A stretch of 50,085 nucleotides of DNA from Myxococcales bacterium (GTDB taxonomy: Bacteria > Myxococcota > B64-G9), in assembly GCA_012798435.1 (NCBI GenBank), contig JAAZNF010000117.1, positions 1-50,085 on the forward strand. The letters run 5' to 3'. The position numbers and the translations under genes are program-made. The notes under the pieces were generated by a model that was not told where the DNA came from, searched no databases, and saw nothing but the letters and a program-made list of their open reading frames with translations. Of this stretch, positions 49,890 through 50,085 are shown piece after piece (position 1 is the first letter of the stretch; the number at the start of each line of letters is the position of its first letter).

Positions 49890-49918
49890 ACTATACGCCC
49901 GGCGGATCGCGCCTGCAA
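49890..49918 (-). promoter_or_regulatory. Sigma70-type promoter of the DUF4412-like gene
   Basis: On the minus strand TTGCAG (49918-49913) and TATAGT (49895-49890) are 17 bases apart. Confidence 0.72.
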
Positions 49919-49944
49919 GGTCAAACGACTTCCAGCCTCACCAG

Positions 49945-49986
49945 GCGCGCCGCGAACAGGTAGCCGGAGGCGCGGCTGCTTAACGG
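49945..49986 (-). repeat. 42-bp direct repeat unit, first copy
   Basis: It starts GCGCGCCGCGAACAGG and ends GCGGCTGCTTAACGG. The copy at 50044-50085 is identical, 99 bases further on. GCCGCG and CGCGGC inside it can pair. Confidence 0.85.
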
Positions 49987-50041
49987 CGGGTCCTCCTAAC
50001 TGCTCGCCGCAGAGCCGGCTCCGCTGCATGGAGGACCCGCC
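49985..50041. repeat. Long hairpin between the two 42-bp units
   Basis: GGCGGGTCCTCC (49985-49996) and GGAGGACCCGCC (50030-50041) are perfect 12-bp arms. The loop holds a second stem, GCAG/CTGC, around the palindrome AGCCGGCT. A related sequence lies in inverse orientation at 43500. Confidence 0.85.
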
Positions 50042-50043
50042 TT

Positions 50044-50085
50044 GCGCGCCGCGAACAGGTAGCCGGAGGCGCGGCTGCTTAACGG
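50044..50085 (-). repeat. 42-bp direct repeat unit, second copy (at window end)
   Basis: Identical to 49945-49986. The window ends with its last base, so more units may follow. Confidence 0.85.

Noticed and set aside
49847-50029. N-terminal extension of the DUF4412-like protein
   Set aside because: It runs through the promoter and repeat units; ATG 49846 has a ribosome site and signal peptide.

Overview
The window is high-GC DNA from an uncultured, probably anaerobic deltaproteobacterium in the broad sense, most likely a Myxococcota-like lineage. This rests on gene families read from the sequence, not on a database match. Myxococcota-type signs are the Cys-rich lipoproteins, a Ser/Thr kinase with an N-terminal zinc ribbon, a PQQ-propeller plus FGE-like pair, a caspase-like protein beside an ECF sigma factor, and a LexA box built on GTTCAG. 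The anaerobic sign is a locus resembling the orange-protein (ORP) genes of Desulfovibrio.

Region 1 (about 0.7-18 kb, all + strand) is one dense locus of 24 genes with many ATGA/GTGA stop-start overlaps. A sigma70-type promoter carrying a perfect palindrome starts a first operon: DUF134 regulator, NifX-like protein, TrmO, ZIP transporter, a small unknown, a PAS-AAA-Fis sigma54 activator, a gamma-carbonic-anhydrase-like protein and an interrupted rhodanese. A good -24/-12 sigma54 promoter at 5729-5744 starts a second operon: NifX-like, DUF5320, NifX-like, a 34-residue mini-ferredoxin, a fused dual MinD/ferredoxin ATPase, DUF4213/DUF364, an Mrp-NifX fusion, FmdB, VKOR-DsbA, methyltransferase, NifU/IscU, NifS/IscS, DUF89, radical SAM, metallo-beta-lactamase and a frameshifted DUF4405 membrane protein. 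The content points to assembly of an Fe-S or mixed-metal cluster under anaerobic control. A 19-bp direct repeat lies at both ends of the locus, and a truncated phage-baseplate-like gene sits at the left edge, which suggests recombination or transfer.

Region 2 (18-27 kb) holds a large Cys-rich lipoprotein (- strand), a DUF523 protein, a photolyase broken by a G-tract frameshift, a membrane-anchored PQQ propeller, an FGE-like secreted protein and a Ser/Thr kinase with a TPR tail.

Region 3 (27.4-36.5 kb) is a membrane-stress module: TPR histidine kinase, NtrC-type regulator with a GAFTDA motif, a near-consensus sigma54 promoter, two PspA-like proteins, an unknown, a YqiJ/NfeD-like protein, a YqiK-type flotillin, and a protein that begins with a degenerate beta-carbonic-anhydrase-like domain.

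Region 4 (36.5-50 kb) holds a lipoprotein, LexA with an overlapping LexA box, a POT peptide transporter, a putative Zn/HTH regulator, a CapA-MltB fusion, a DRG-type GTPase probably made from a leaderless mRNA, an ECF sigma - Cys-rich lipoprotein - membrane protein - caspase-like cluster, and a DUF4412-like secreted protein. Two families of palindromic dispersed repeats lie in its intergenic gaps. No tRNA, rRNA, CRISPR array, transposase or integrase was seen.
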